Below, piece after piece: positions 51,419 to 61,600 of a stretch of 64,000 nucleotides of DNA. Positions within the stretch are counted from its first letter, which is position 1, and every line of letters begins with the position of its first letter. The stretch lies in assembly GCA_016787785.1 (NCBI GenBank), contig JAEUTO010000006.1:1-64000 (forward strand), given 5' to 3'. The notes under the pieces were generated by a model. That model did no database searches, was not told the origin of the DNA, and was given only the letters and a program-made list of their open reading frames with translations. A program made the position numbers and the translations under genes. Source of the DNA: Bacteroidia bacterium. Its GTDB lineage: Bacteria; Bacteroidota; Bacteroidia; B-17B0; Aurantibacillaceae.

Positions 51419-52816
51419 ATGAACAACCAATACTCTAACCTAATACACCAAACATTTAACTTCCCGCAGGAGGGCTTTGATGTTGTAGACAACGAACTGT
51501 ATTTCAACGATATCCCACTAATGGATATTATTAAACAGTATGGTACTCCATTGCGTATCAGCTATTTACCAAAAATTAGTTCCCAGATCCAAAAAGCGAA
51601 GCGTTTATTTAACGTTGCCATGGCCAAAGTAGACTACAAGGGCAAATATGTATACTGCTATTGCACTAAAAGCTCACACTTTAGTTTTGTACTGGATGAG
51701 GTCCTTAAAAATGATGTCCATATTGAGACTTCCTCGGCATTTGACCTAAATATTATCAAAGAGCAATTTCAAAAAAAAGCGTTAAGCAAAGATACATATA
51801 TTATTTGTAACGGGTATAAGCGCCAAAACTACAAACAAAACATAGTAGAGCTAATAAATGAGGGGTTTAATGTTATCCCGGTTCTGGATCATTTGGATGA
51901 AATTGATTATTACAAAAAGTACAGCAAAGTTGATAATGTAAATATTGGAATTAGGATAAGTACCGAAGAAGAACCATCGTTTACATTTTATACTTCGCGT
52001 TTAGGTATTCGCAGCAGCGAGATAATGAATTTGTATAACGAGAAAATAAAAACAAATCCAAAATTCAGTTTAAAATTACTTCACTTTTTCATCAATACAG
52101 GTATCAAGGATACTATTTACTACTGGACGGAATTGAACAAGTGTTTGCAGATATACAAAGAATTGCGTGCTGTTTGCCCAACGCTCGATTCGCTTAACAT
52201 TGGTGGTGGTATGCCTATCCGCACATCTTTAGGATTTGAATACGATTACGAATACATGATCGAGGAGATAGTTGAGCAGATAAAAGCATTTTGTAAGCAA
52301 AACGATATTCCTGAACCCGATATTTTTACAGAATTTGGTTCTTATACCGTTGGAGAAAGCGGTGCAACCCTTTATTCCGTAGTAGATCAAAAGCAGCAGA
52401 ACGACCGCGAGACCTGGTATTTTATTGATAGCAGTTTCATAACAACGCTTCCAGACACCTGGGGCATTAATCAACGTTTTATTTTACTGGCTATTAATAA
52501 TTGGGATAAGCCTTACGGGCCGGTCAATTTGGGCGGTATGACCTGCGATAGTATGGATTATTATAATACTGAAGCGCACACCAATCAGGTTTTCTTGCCT
52601 AAGATCGAAAAAAATCAAAAACAAACACAGTACATAGGCTTCTTTCATACCGGTGCCTATCAGGAGGCTTTGAGCGGCTACGGCGGCACACAGCACTGTT
52701 TGATACCTGCTCCAAAACATGTTTTAATTGATAAGGATGAGGACGGAGAAATCTCAACACGTCTTTTTGCAAAAGAACAAAGTTATAAGAGCATGTTGAA
52801 GATTTTAGGTTACTAG
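51419..52816 (+). CDS. speA: Arginine decarboxylase (PLP-dependent, fold type III)
   Basis: Produces agmatine from arginine, the first step of polyamine synthesis. The 465 residues are shorter than proteobacterial SpeA (about 630) but match the Bacteroidota form, related to diaminopimelate decarboxylases. The PLP lysine is in CYCTKSSHFSFVLDEV, near residue 70; GGGMPIRTSLGF binds phosphate; MTCDSMDYYNTEAH and FFHTGAYQEALSGYGG are family motifs. It could in principle be a related decarboxylase, but the divergent arginase/agmatinase supports arginine. An IR-bearing leader precedes it. It is followed by a 166-bp gap and then mreB. Confidence 0.88.
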   Translation: MNNQYSNLIHQTFNFPQEGFDVVDNELYFNDIPLMDIIKQYGTPLRISYLPKISSQIQKAKRLFNVAMAKVDYKGKYVYCYCTKSSHFSFVLDEVLKNDVHIETSSAFDLNIIKEQFQKKALSKDTYIICNGYKRQNYKQNIVELINEGFNVIPVLDHLDEIDYYKKYSKVDNVNIGIRISTEEEPSFTFYTSRLGIRSSEIMNLYNEKIKTNPKFSLKLLHFFINTGIKDTIYYWTELNKCLQIYKELRAVCPTLDSLNIGGGMPIRTSLGFEYDYEYMIEEIVEQIKAFCKQNDIPEPDIFTEFGSYTVGESGATLYSVVDQKQQNDRETWYFIDSSFITTLPDTWGINQRFILLAINNWDKPYGPVNLGGMTCDSMDYYNTEAHTNQVFLPKIEKNQKQTQYIGFFHTGAYQEALSGYGGTQHCLIPAPKHVLIDKDEDGEISTRLFAKEQSYKSMLKILGY

Positions 52817-52836
52817 TTTCAAGTTTCTGGTTTTTT

Positions 52837-52871
52837 GTTTCTCGTTTAACAAGAAACCCGGAACGAGAAAC
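52837..52871. repeat. Inverted repeat downstream of arginine decarboxylase
   Basis: GTTTCTCGTT (52837-52846) and AACGAGAAAC (52862-52871) are perfect 10-base arms separated by 15 bases containing AACAAGAAACCCGG. Neighbouring variants (AGTTTCTGG, GAAACCCGG) show the same GTTTCT theme. It may be an extragenic repeat or a terminator-like hairpin without a clear T-run. Confidence 0.5.
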
Positions 52872-52982
52872 ATGAAATTTACTTGTTAACTTCTTCTTTA
52901 AATCTTTCTTGGAATTGCTGTTTTTCCATTAGCAACTGCCTTTCTTATTTTATAACTTTACAACTTATTCTTTATATTTTTT

Positions 52983-54005
52983 ATGGCTTTATTTGACTTC
53001 TTAACCCAGGATATTGCAATTGACTTAGGAACTGCAAACACAATTATTATTCATAACGATAAAGTTGTTGTTGACGAACCCAGTATAGTTGCAGTTGACA
53101 GAACTACGGGCAGAGTTATAGCTGTTGGTCGCCAGGCACAAATGATGCACGGTAAAACACATGAGAATATAAAAACAATTCGTCCGCTGAAAGATGGAGT
53201 TATCGCCGATTTCCAGGCAGCTGAAGAAATGATAAAAGGTATGATCAAAATGATCAATCCGGGAAATCGTTTTTTTAAACCATCATTACGTATGGTAATT
53301 TGTATTCCAAGTGGTATTACTGAGGTAGAGAAGCGTGCGGTTCGCGATAGCGCGGAACACGCCGGTGCAAAAGAAGTTTATATGATCCACGAGCCTATGG
53401 CCGCTGCAATTGGTATGGGTATTGACGTTGAAGAGCCAATGGGAAATATGATCATCGACATTGGTGGCGGTACTTCCGAGATCGCTGTTATCGCATTAGG
53501 TGGTATTGTTTGCGATAAATCCACCCGTATTGCGGGTGATGATTTTAATGCGAATATTGAAGAGTACATGCGTCGTCAGCATAATATTTTAATTGGTGAG
53601 CGTAGTGCAGAAAGAGTAAAAATTGAAGTGGGCGCTGCTATGACAGAGATTGACAATCCACCTGCAGACTTTGCTGTGCAAGGGCGCGACTTAATGAGCG
53701 GTATCCCAAAAGAAGTTTATATCAGTTATGTGGAGATAGCACATTGTCTGGATAAATCAATTTCTAAAATTGAAGAAGCTATTTTAAATGCGTTAGAGAT
53801 GACCCCGCCTGAGTTGGCTGCAGATATCTATCGCAAAGGTATTTTTATGGCCGGTGGTGGTTCGTTATTGAGAGGTTTGGATAAACGTATCTCAATGAAA
53901 ACAAAATTGCCGGTTCACGTTTGCGAAGATCCTCTTCGTGCGGTTGCGCGCGGTACCGGAATTGCACTTAAAAATGTTCATAAATTCCCTTTCCTCATCA
54001 AGTAA
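52983..54005 (+). CDS. mreB: Rod shape-determining protein MreB
   Basis: Actin-like ATPase that organises the elongasome and sets cell width. 340 residues, standard. Actin-fold motifs: phosphate-1 DLGTANT, phosphate-2 IDIGGGTSEIAV and adenosine-binding AGGGSLLRGLDK. The amphipathic N-terminus FDFLTQD anchors it to the membrane. It opens an operon with mreC, mreD, pbp2 and rodA, all plus strand and tightly spaced. A TAACTTTA box lies upstream. The gene order mreBCD-mrdA-mrdB is conserved across bacteria. Confidence 0.98.
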   Translation: MALFDFLTQDIAIDLGTANTIIIHNDKVVVDEPSIVAVDRTTGRVIAVGRQAQMMHGKTHENIKTIRPLKDGVIADFQAAEEMIKGMIKMINPGNRFFKPSLRMVICIPSGITEVEKRAVRDSAEHAGAKEVYMIHEPMAAAIGMGIDVEEPMGNMIIDIGGGTSEIAVIALGGIVCDKSTRIAGDDFNANIEEYMRRQHNILIGERSAERVKIEVGAAMTEIDNPPADFAVQGRDLMSGIPKEVYISYVEIAHCLDKSISKIEEAILNALEMTPPELAADIYRKGIFMAGGGSLLRGLDKRISMKTKLPVHVCEDPLRAVARGTGIALKNVHKFPFLIK

Positions 54006-54070
54006 AAACCTTAAGCACATCGTAGCTTTAAGTAGTGGATCTTTTGTTTCACTCGCTAATAATTTAACAC

Positions 54071-54910
54071 GTGAGAAACCTACTTGCATTTGTACTAAAA
54101 CATCACTTTATATTTATTTTTTTGTTCTTACAAACAATAAGTATTTGGTTCATGGTACACAACAATGGGTACCAGGGCTCACAGGTTTTAAATTCTTCTA
54201 ACCAGGTTGTTGCAGGTATTTACACAGCGGCAGCAAATACAAAAGATTATTTTTCATTAAAACAAGAGAACGATAAACTGGCTTTGGAAAATTCGGTGTT
54301 ACGAAATTTTTTAAAATCAAATTATTCTATTTTGCCTTTACGTGAGTTCAAAAAAAATGATACGCTTTACAAACAACAATATTCTTTTATGAGCGCAAAG
54401 GTAGTTAACTCATCAGTAAACAAACGTCGTAATTTTTTAACGTTGAATCTTGGCGCAAATCAAGGCATAGGGCAGGATATGGCTGTAATGAGCAGCGAAG
54501 GAATTGTTGGCATCGTTACAAATGCATCAACTAATTTTTCTAGTGTTATGAGTATTTTGCATAAAGATGTGCGCGTAAATTGTCAGTTAAAAAAAGATGG
54601 TAGTTATGGTCCGTTAATTTGGGACGGAAAAGATTATCGTTATTGTTTGCTCACGGATATTCCAACGCATGCAAAAATAAAAGCAGGTGATACGGTAATT
54701 ACAAGTGAGTTATCTGGTATTTTTCCTGAAGGAATTATGGTTGGTGTAGTTGAAAGTTTTGAGCGCCGCCAGAACGAAGGTTTTTATACTGCAAAAATTA
54801 AATTAAGCGCCGATCTTAAAAAAGTAAACCACGTTTACGTTATTAAAAATAAATTTAAAACAGAGCGCGATTCATTAGAGAACATAACACAAAAACAAAT
54901 TGACGACTGA
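54071..54910 (+). CDS. mreC: Cell shape protein MreC
   Basis: Periplasmic scaffold joining MreB to PBP2 and RodA. It has 279 residues from GTG 54071. One N-terminal membrane helix (IFIFLFLQTISIWFMV) is followed by a short coiled coil (DYFSLKQENDKLALENSVL), then the beta-barrel domain with AKVVNSSVNKRRNFLTLNLG, AVMSSEGIVGIV and TVITSELSGIFPEGIMVG. These are typical MreC positions. The start 65 bases after mreB is in the operon. It overlaps mreD by 11 bases. Confidence 0.95.
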   Translation: MRNLLAFVLKHHFIFIFLFLQTISIWFMVHNNGYQGSQVLNSSNQVVAGIYTAAANTKDYFSLKQENDKLALENSVLRNFLKSNYSILPLREFKKNDTLYKQQYSFMSAKVVNSSVNKRRNFLTLNLGANQGIGQDMAVMSSEGIVGIVTNASTNFSSVMSILHKDVRVNCQLKKDGSYGPLIWDGKDYRYCLLTDIPTHAKIKAGDTVITSELSGIFPEGIMVGVVESFERRQNEGFYTAKIKLSADLKKVNHVYVIKNKFKTERDSLENITQKQIDD

Positions 54911-55418
54911 TATAGCTAAAAATATTTTTCGCTTCATACTACTTATCCTGGTACAGGTTCTTATTATCCAAAATATTAACTTATCCAGTTACATTATTTT
55001 GTTGCCTTATGTTTTGGTAATTATTTTGTTACCTTTTGAATTATCACGTGTAACTGTTCTGTTGATCTCCTTTTTCTTAGGTATTTGTATCGATTATTTT
55101 TTCGATTCATCCGGGTTGCACACTTCAGCCTGTACCTTAATGGGCTTTGGAAGATATTATGTTTTAAAATTCATTTCGCCACGTGATGGTTATGATATTG
55201 GTGTGCAGCCAACCGTTAACGATATGGGTTTAGCCTGGTTCTTAAGTTACGCAGGTACATTGATCATCATTCATCATTTTTTCTTTTTTTATCTCGAAGT
55301 GTTTCGTTTCAACGAATTTTTTAGAACTTTCTTCAGGGCTGTGCTAAGCAGTATAGGAACTTTTATTTTGGTGTACCTTATCCAGTTTTTATTTTTCACC
55401 GAGCGTAAAAGATCATGA
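54900..55418 (+). CDS. mreD: Rod shape-determining protein MreD
   Basis: Integral membrane partner of MreC. The 172 residues form about five helices. The start is TTG 54900, inside the mreC coding end (11-base overlap), so translation is coupled. No ATG gives a complete first helix. FFLGICIDYFFDSSGLHTSACTLMGF is the conserved MreD region. It ends with a 4-base ATGA overlap into the PBP2 gene. Sequence conservation of MreD is low, so the call rests on position and topology. Confidence 0.92.
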   Translation: MTTDIAKNIFRFILLILVQVLIIQNINLSSYIILLPYVLVIILLPFELSRVTVLLISFFLGICIDYFFDSSGLHTSACTLMGFGRYYVLKFISPRDGYDIGVQPTVNDMGLAWFLSYAGTLIIIHHFFFFYLEVFRFNEFFRTFFRAVLSSIGTFILVYLIQFLFFTERKRS

Positions 55419-57289
55419 GCACAAATTCGCAACTGGGAAATAGAAAATTAATTATCGGCGGATTTTTTTGTTTGATAATTGTAATTTATTTGTGCCGCTT
55501 ATTTTATATTCAGGTAATAGATCCGCAATATAAATTAGATGCTGAGAAAAATGCCTTCCGTTACATGACCGAGTATCCTGTGCGTGGTTACATTTACGAC
55601 CGTAAAGGAAAATTGTTGGTGTTTAATGCACCGTCTTATGATCTAATGGTTATTCCACGCGAAACAAAAGGTTGTGATACAATTGGGGTATGCGAAGTAT
55701 TGCAAATTACAAAACAAGAATATTTAAAGCGAATGAAAAAAGCCTGTCAGGCCCCAAACTCGCCCCGTAAAGAAAGTATCTTTGAAAAACAGATGTCGGC
55801 AAAAACCTATGCGGCGCTTCAGGAAAAGTTGTACCGCTTCAAAGGGTTCTTTGTTCAGAAACGTACGGTAAGAAGATATCCCAAGCCAATAGCCGCGCAT
55901 CTTTTAGGATACGTTGGTGAGATCGGGAAAGAGCAGGCAGAAAAAGATCCGTATTATAAAGAAGGGGATTATATTGGAATCACCGGTTTGGAAAGAAGTT
56001 ACGAAGATGTACTTAGAGGAAAAAAAGGAACTCAAATAGCTATTACCGATGTGCACAATAAAATTATTGGTCGCTACATGGATGGAAAATACGATACTTT
56101 GGCTATTGCTGGTAAAGCTTTGTATTGCACTATCGACAGGGACTTACAAGAGTATGGTGAAAAATTAATGCAAGGAAAAAAGGGAGCCATTGTTGCAATC
56201 GAACCATCTACTGGAGAAATATTGTGTTTGGTTTCAGGTCCGTCTTACGATCCAAATTTATTAGTTGGTGGTAAAGAACGTTCTAAGAATTTTACAAAAT
56301 TATATTATGATAGTTTAAATCGCCCGTTATTTAATCGAGCATTAACAGCGATGTATCCTCCAGGTTCCATCTTTAAATTAATTGATGCACTCATCGCTCA
56401 AAATGATGGATTGATAAATCGTAATACGGTTTATCCTTGTCAAATGGGTTATCCGCCAATGGGTGGTAAACCAAAATGTCACGCCCATGGTGGCGGAAAA
56501 AATTTAACAGGTTCTATTGCGGCTTCTTGCAATTCTTATTACTCATATGTGTTTCGCGAAATTGTTGATCAACGCAAATACCCAAATTTTATAGACGGCT
56601 ATAATCACTGGCGTGATGTAGTTAAAACTTTTGGTCCGGGAACACGTTTGGGTACCGATCTGCCATACGATAAACCCGGAAACGTTCCCTCTGTTGAATA
56701 TTACAACAAAGTTTTTGGAAAGAACGGTTGGCGAAGCAACACTATCGTTTCTCTGGGAATTGGACAGGCAGAGTTAACATTGGTGCCTTTGCAAATGGCA
56801 AATGTTGTTGCCACTATCGCTAACAGAGGTTATTATTTTACACCACACAGTATAAAAGGTGTTGGTATAGACAGAAAATTAGATAAACGTTTTAAGGTAA
56901 AGCATTATGTGGCTGTGCAAGATCAAACCGCTTATTTAAATGTTATTGATGGTATGCAGGGCGCTCTGGAACCCGGTGGCACCGCATTTACCAACAGGTT
57001 AAAAGATATTGTGGTTTGTGGTAAAACGGGTACGGCACAAAATCCGCATGGTGATGATCATGCCGTTTTTTTGGCGTTTGCACCACGTGAAAATCCCAAA
57101 ATTGCAATAGCCTGTATTGTTGAAAATGCCGGATTTGGAAATACCTGGAGTGCGCCAATTGTAACATTGATGATAGAAAAATATTTAAAAGGAAAAACCG
57201 AACGACCTGAAGTTGAAAAAAGAATGTTGGAAGGCGATCTCATAACAAAGAATAATAAAAAGGACGCAATAAAAATAAAACATCATTAA
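55415..57289 (+). CDS. mrdA: Penicillin-binding protein 2 (elongasome transpeptidase)
   Basis: Class B PBP that crosslinks peptidoglycan with RodA. It has 624 residues with an N-terminal membrane helix, a dimerisation/pedestal domain (about 55-230; YPVRGYIYDRKGKLLVFNAP, ITGLERSYEDVLRGKKG) and the transpeptidase domain. The active-site Ser318 is in YPPGSIFKL, followed by SCN (AASCNSYYSYVF) and KTG (VCGKTGTAQNP). It overlaps mreD by four bases (ATGA). rodA starts six bases after its stop. Together they form the elongation synthase. Confidence 0.97.
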   Translation: MSTNSQLGNRKLIIGGFFCLIIVIYLCRLFYIQVIDPQYKLDAEKNAFRYMTEYPVRGYIYDRKGKLLVFNAPSYDLMVIPRETKGCDTIGVCEVLQITKQEYLKRMKKACQAPNSPRKESIFEKQMSAKTYAALQEKLYRFKGFFVQKRTVRRYPKPIAAHLLGYVGEIGKEQAEKDPYYKEGDYIGITGLERSYEDVLRGKKGTQIAITDVHNKIIGRYMDGKYDTLAIAGKALYCTIDRDLQEYGEKLMQGKKGAIVAIEPSTGEILCLVSGPSYDPNLLVGGKERSKNFTKLYYDSLNRPLFNRALTAMYPPGSIFKLIDALIAQNDGLINRNTVYPCQMGYPPMGGKPKCHAHGGGKNLTGSIAASCNSYYSYVFREIVDQRKYPNFIDGYNHWRDVVKTFGPGTRLGTDLPYDKPGNVPSVEYYNKVFGKNGWRSNTIVSLGIGQAELTLVPLQMANVVATIANRGYYFTPHSIKGVGIDRKLDKRFKVKHYVAVQDQTAYLNVIDGMQGALEPGGTAFTNRLKDIVVCGKTGTAQNPHGDDHAVFLAFAPRENPKIAIACIVENAGFGNTWSAPIVTLMIEKYLKGKTERPEVEKRMLEGDLITKNNKKDAIKIKHH

Positions 57290-57294
57290 TAAAA

Positions 57295-58602
57295 TTGGCA
57301 CGTAACGAAAATAGTATCTTTTATGGTGTTGACCGCGTAACATTAGTTGTTTACGTATTGCTGGTAATTATGGGCTGGTTAAATATTTATGCCGCTGTTT
57401 ATAATGAAGAGCATCAAAATATTTTTGATACAACGCAAAAGTATGGTAAACAGTTGATCTGGATTGGCGGCGCTGCAGTGATCGCCTTTACTATTTTATT
57501 GATAGACGCCAATTTTTACACCGCCTTTGCTTATGGATTTTATGGCTTTTTTCTTGCTATGAATATTCTTGTTCTGTTCTTAGGAAAAGAAATTAAAGGT
57601 AGCCACTCCTGGTTCAGGTTTGGTAGCGCCGGCATTCAGCCTGCCGAATTTATGAAGTTTGCCACCGGGCTTGCACTCGCAAAATTCTTAAGTAACCAAA
57701 ACATTATTATCAACCAACAGTTTAGGTTGCGTTTAAAAGATCTTATTAAGAATTATAAGAATACGGTTTTTGCGTTATTGTTTATTGTTGTACCCTTAAT
57801 TTTAATTATTAAGTTGCAGAATGAGACAGGTCTTGCTATTGTGTTTATAGCTTTTATTATTGTTTTGTATCGCGAAGGGTTAAGTGTAGGATTTTTAATT
57901 TTTGGATTATTAACAGCAATTTTATTTGTTGTTGCTTTAATTGTAACGAGCATTTCAGGTCTCTTAATTACCATGGCTGTTATTGCAGCTTCTGCTTTTT
58001 TATTTATCAGAAGAAGCAGAAAAAATTTGATGCTGGTTATTATTGTTTTTATTGCAGCTTCAGGAGTAGTACTAACAACCAATTATGTTTATAATCACTT
58101 GGAAGATCATCAAAAAGTTAGGATAGACGTGTTGTTAGGAAGAGGAACGGTTGATCTAAAAAAAGAGGGCTACAATGTTAACCAGGCAAAAATTGCTATT
58201 GGCAGTGGTGGTTTTATTGGTAAAGGTTATTTACAAGGCACGCAAACTAAATACGATTTTGTGCCTGAACAGGATACCGATTTTATTTTTTGCACTGTTG
58301 GCGAGGAATGGGGTTTTGTTGGAAGCACCGTGGTTATATTTTTAGAATTATTTCTCATCCTTAGAGTAATTTTTTTAGCCGAAAGGCAGCGTTCTGACTT
58401 CAGTCGTATCTATGGTTACGGTGTGGCATCTGTGCTGTTTTTTCACCTTGCTGTAAACATTGGTATGACCATTGGTTTAATGCCGGTTATTGGAATTCCC
58501 TTGCCATTCTTTAGTTACGGGGGTTCTTCACTGTGGTCGTTTACTATATTATTGTTTATTTTCATAAAACTAGACTCAAACAGGTTGCTTATTTTGAGGT
58601 AA
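57295..58602 (+). CDS. rodA: Peptidoglycan glycosyltransferase RodA
   Basis: SEDS-family polymerase of lipid II, partner of PBP2. The 435 residues have about ten membrane helices. Catalytic-region motif FVPEQDTDFIFCTVGEEWGF contains the essential Asp of the SEDS family. GSHSWFRFGSAGIQPAEFMKF and GIPLPFFSYGGSS are conserved. The start codon is TTG 57295, giving MARNENSIFYGVDR; no ATG fits. It is the last clear gene of the mre operon, followed by a 54-base gap to a T9SS protein. Confidence 0.96.
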   Translation: MARNENSIFYGVDRVTLVVYVLLVIMGWLNIYAAVYNEEHQNIFDTTQKYGKQLIWIGGAAVIAFTILLIDANFYTAFAYGFYGFFLAMNILVLFLGKEIKGSHSWFRFGSAGIQPAEFMKFATGLALAKFLSNQNIIINQQFRLRLKDLIKNYKNTVFALLFIVVPLILIIKLQNETGLAIVFIAFIIVLYREGLSVGFLIFGLLTAILFVVALIVTSISGLLITMAVIAASAFLFIRRSRKNLMLVIIVFIAASGVVLTTNYVYNHLEDHQKVRIDVLLGRGTVDLKKEGYNVNQAKIAIGSGGFIGKGYLQGTQTKYDFVPEQDTDFIFCTVGEEWGFVGSTVVIFLELFLILRVIFLAERQRSDFSRIYGYGVASVLFFHLAVNIGMTIGLMPVIGIPLPFFSYGGSSLWSFTILLFIFIKLDSNRLLILR

Positions 58603-58656
58603 TTCCTTTCTATAAGCTTCGTTTTATTTGCTATTTTAGCAACTCAATTAAAAGCC

Positions 58657-61600
58657 ATGAAAAGAAGTGTTTTATTTTTATTTTTTATATGCTCCATTTT
58701 ATTTTCAAAAGCACAGTTAACATACCAATGGGCAAACTCGGTTGGCTCATCCGCTAATTCAGAATACGGACAGGCAATTGCGTCGGATCCGTCGGGTAAT
58801 GTGTATGTTGCCGGTGCTTTTACAGGTGTGGTTGATTTTGATCCAAGTGCAGCAACAGCAAATCTTACGAGCCTTTCAGGAAGTCAGGATATTTTTTTGG
58901 CAAAGTATACATCAACCGGCGCATTTATTTGGGTTAAACAAATTGCAGGCACAAATACCGAAAAACCTTACGATCTTGTTGCAGATGCGAGCGGTGCCTA
59001 TTTGGCCGGCAACTTTTTAGGAACAGTAGATTTTGATCCAAATGTGGGAGTAAATAATATCACGTTTTTGGGTGGCGGAACAGATGGTGATGGTTTTTTT
59101 GCAAAGTATGATGTAAACGGAAATTTATCATGGGTAGACAGAATTGGAAGCACGGTTAATGATCGAGTTACATCTATAGCTATTGATGCGTCTGCAAATG
59201 TTTATGTAACGGGTTTTATTGGCGGTAATGCCGATATGGATCCTTCAGCCTCTTCTGCGAGTTTAAATGTTTCAGGAACTTACAATGCATATATTGGAAA
59301 ATACTCTTCTACTGGCGCATACATTTTTGCAAAACAAATTACTGGCGGTTATTCTGAAGGTGATGATATTAATGTTGACGCAAGCGGAAACATTTATTTA
59401 ACCGGTTCTTACGCAACAACAAACGATTTTGATCCAAGCGCTGCTACGGCAAATCTTTCTACAAGTAGCCTAACGCAGCTGGATATTTTTCTGGCAAAGT
59501 ACACATCAGCCGGTCTATACACGTTCGCGAAACAAATTGGCGGGATAGGTGTGGATATTGGTTACCAGGTAAGACCCGATGCTCTGGGAAATATTTATTT
59601 AGGAGGTGTTTTTTCTTCTACCTGCGATTTTGATCCAACAGCCACAGTTAACTCTCTAACAAGTGCAGGGCAGGGAGACCTCTTTGTTGCAAAGTATGAT
59701 GTTTCCGGAAATTTGACATGGAAGACCGGAACAGGTGGAACAACAAATGATTATTGTTTTGGATTAGGATTGGATGGATCTAACAACGTTTATATCACCG
59801 GGAAAGTTCAAGGCACAAATATTGATTTTGATCCAAGCGCGTCTTCTGCTTTATTGACATCTGCATCAAGTTGTATGTATATCGCTTCTTACAGCTCAAC
59901 TGGAAATTTCTTGTCTCTTTCTTCTCCGACCATTTCTTCAACAGGTAACGGATTATGTGTTAACTCATCTTTATACATAGCAGGTATGTTTGCAGGTACT
60001 GGTGATTTCGATTTCAGTGCTTCAACAGCTAATCTTACAAGTTTAGGAAGCGATGATGTTTTCTTTGCAAAATATAATGTTTGTGCCGGTTCTCCTCCTG
60101 CACAACCTTCGATTATTTCAGGTAATATTAATCCCTGCACTGGTACATCAACTACATACAGCGTAACAAACGATCCTTTAGCGTCATCTTACACCTGGAC
60201 CTTTCCTGTAGGCTGGATAGGAACAAGCACAGCCAATGTAAGTGCGCCAACCGTTAGTAACAGTGGCATAGTTACTGTCGTTGCCACAAATTCATGTGGC
60301 ACAGGTCCTTCAAGAACATTGAACGTAACCGTCAGCGGATTTTCAAATGCTATTATCAATTACACAAATGTTTCATGTTTTAATGCACAGAATGGCCAAG
60401 CAATAATTAGTTACACAGGTTCTGGCGGACCCTATACGATATTATGGCAACCAAGTTTAGCAACCACTGCAACTGTAACAAATCTTGGTATTGGTTCACA
60501 TTCTGCTACTGTTACAGATGGCAACGGTTGCTCAATAACTAAAACTATAAATGTTACACAGCCAACCGCTTTATCTGTGAATATTACAACCGTAGTGCCA
60601 ACTAATTGTAATCAATCTAATGGCAGCGCATCTGTTTCTGTAAGCGGCGGAGTAGGGGGCTACACTTATTTATGGAGCGCAGGACCAACTTATACGAACG
60701 CATTAATGAGTAATGTTGTTGCGGGTGCTTATACCGTAACGGTAAAAGATGCTAATAACTGTACGCAGCCCGCCATCGCAATTATAAATGATATTGCCGG
60801 CCCAACGATTGTTGTTACAAATACTGTACCCGCAAATTGTTTTGGTTCTTCTACTGGTGGAGCCACAGTTTCTGCCAGTGGCGGTTTTGGACCATTAACT
60901 TTTCTATGGTCTTACCTTTCTCAAACAACACAAAACGTAAGTAATTTGCCTGCCGGTGTGCATACGGTTACTGTTACCGATCAGGCAAACTGTATCTCAT
61001 CCGCCACTGTAAATATTACACAAGCATCGTCAGCTTTGGTAACTTCGATAACGTCAGTAACAAATATTGCGTGTTCGGGCCAATTCAACGGTGCTGCACA
61101 AATAACGGCTTCTGGTGGCGCTCCTGGATATAATTATTTATGGTCGCCAAGTGCGCAAACAAACTCTGTTTTAACAGGTATTGGTGCCGGTATTTATACT
61201 TGTTCTGTTACCGATGCTAACGGATGCGTCAGTACCAAAACCGTTAGTATTACACAACCATCTCCGCTTTTAGTAACTACAAATACAGTAGTAAATAATG
61301 CTTGTTTTGGTTATGCAAACGGACAAATTGCTGTGAGTATTTCTGGCGGAACCCCAACCTATTCAATCAGCTGGTCACCAGCATTACCAGCTACTTCAAC
61401 AGTTAGTAATTTGGTTGCCGGATCATACACTTTATTCGTAGTTGATATTAAAGGTTGTACTACTAATAGTGTGTATACATTAATAGACCCGCCGGCTTTA
61501 GGCATTCAGTCGCTAAATACTACCGCCGCATGTCCAAGCTCGAATGGTTCGGCCACAATTACTATTGCAGGAGGAACTCCTGGTTATTCATATAGCTGGA

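Noticed and set aside
52229-52720. Minus-strand open frames inside arginine decarboxylase
   Set aside because: They are shadows of a well-conserved gene with no start context or domain.
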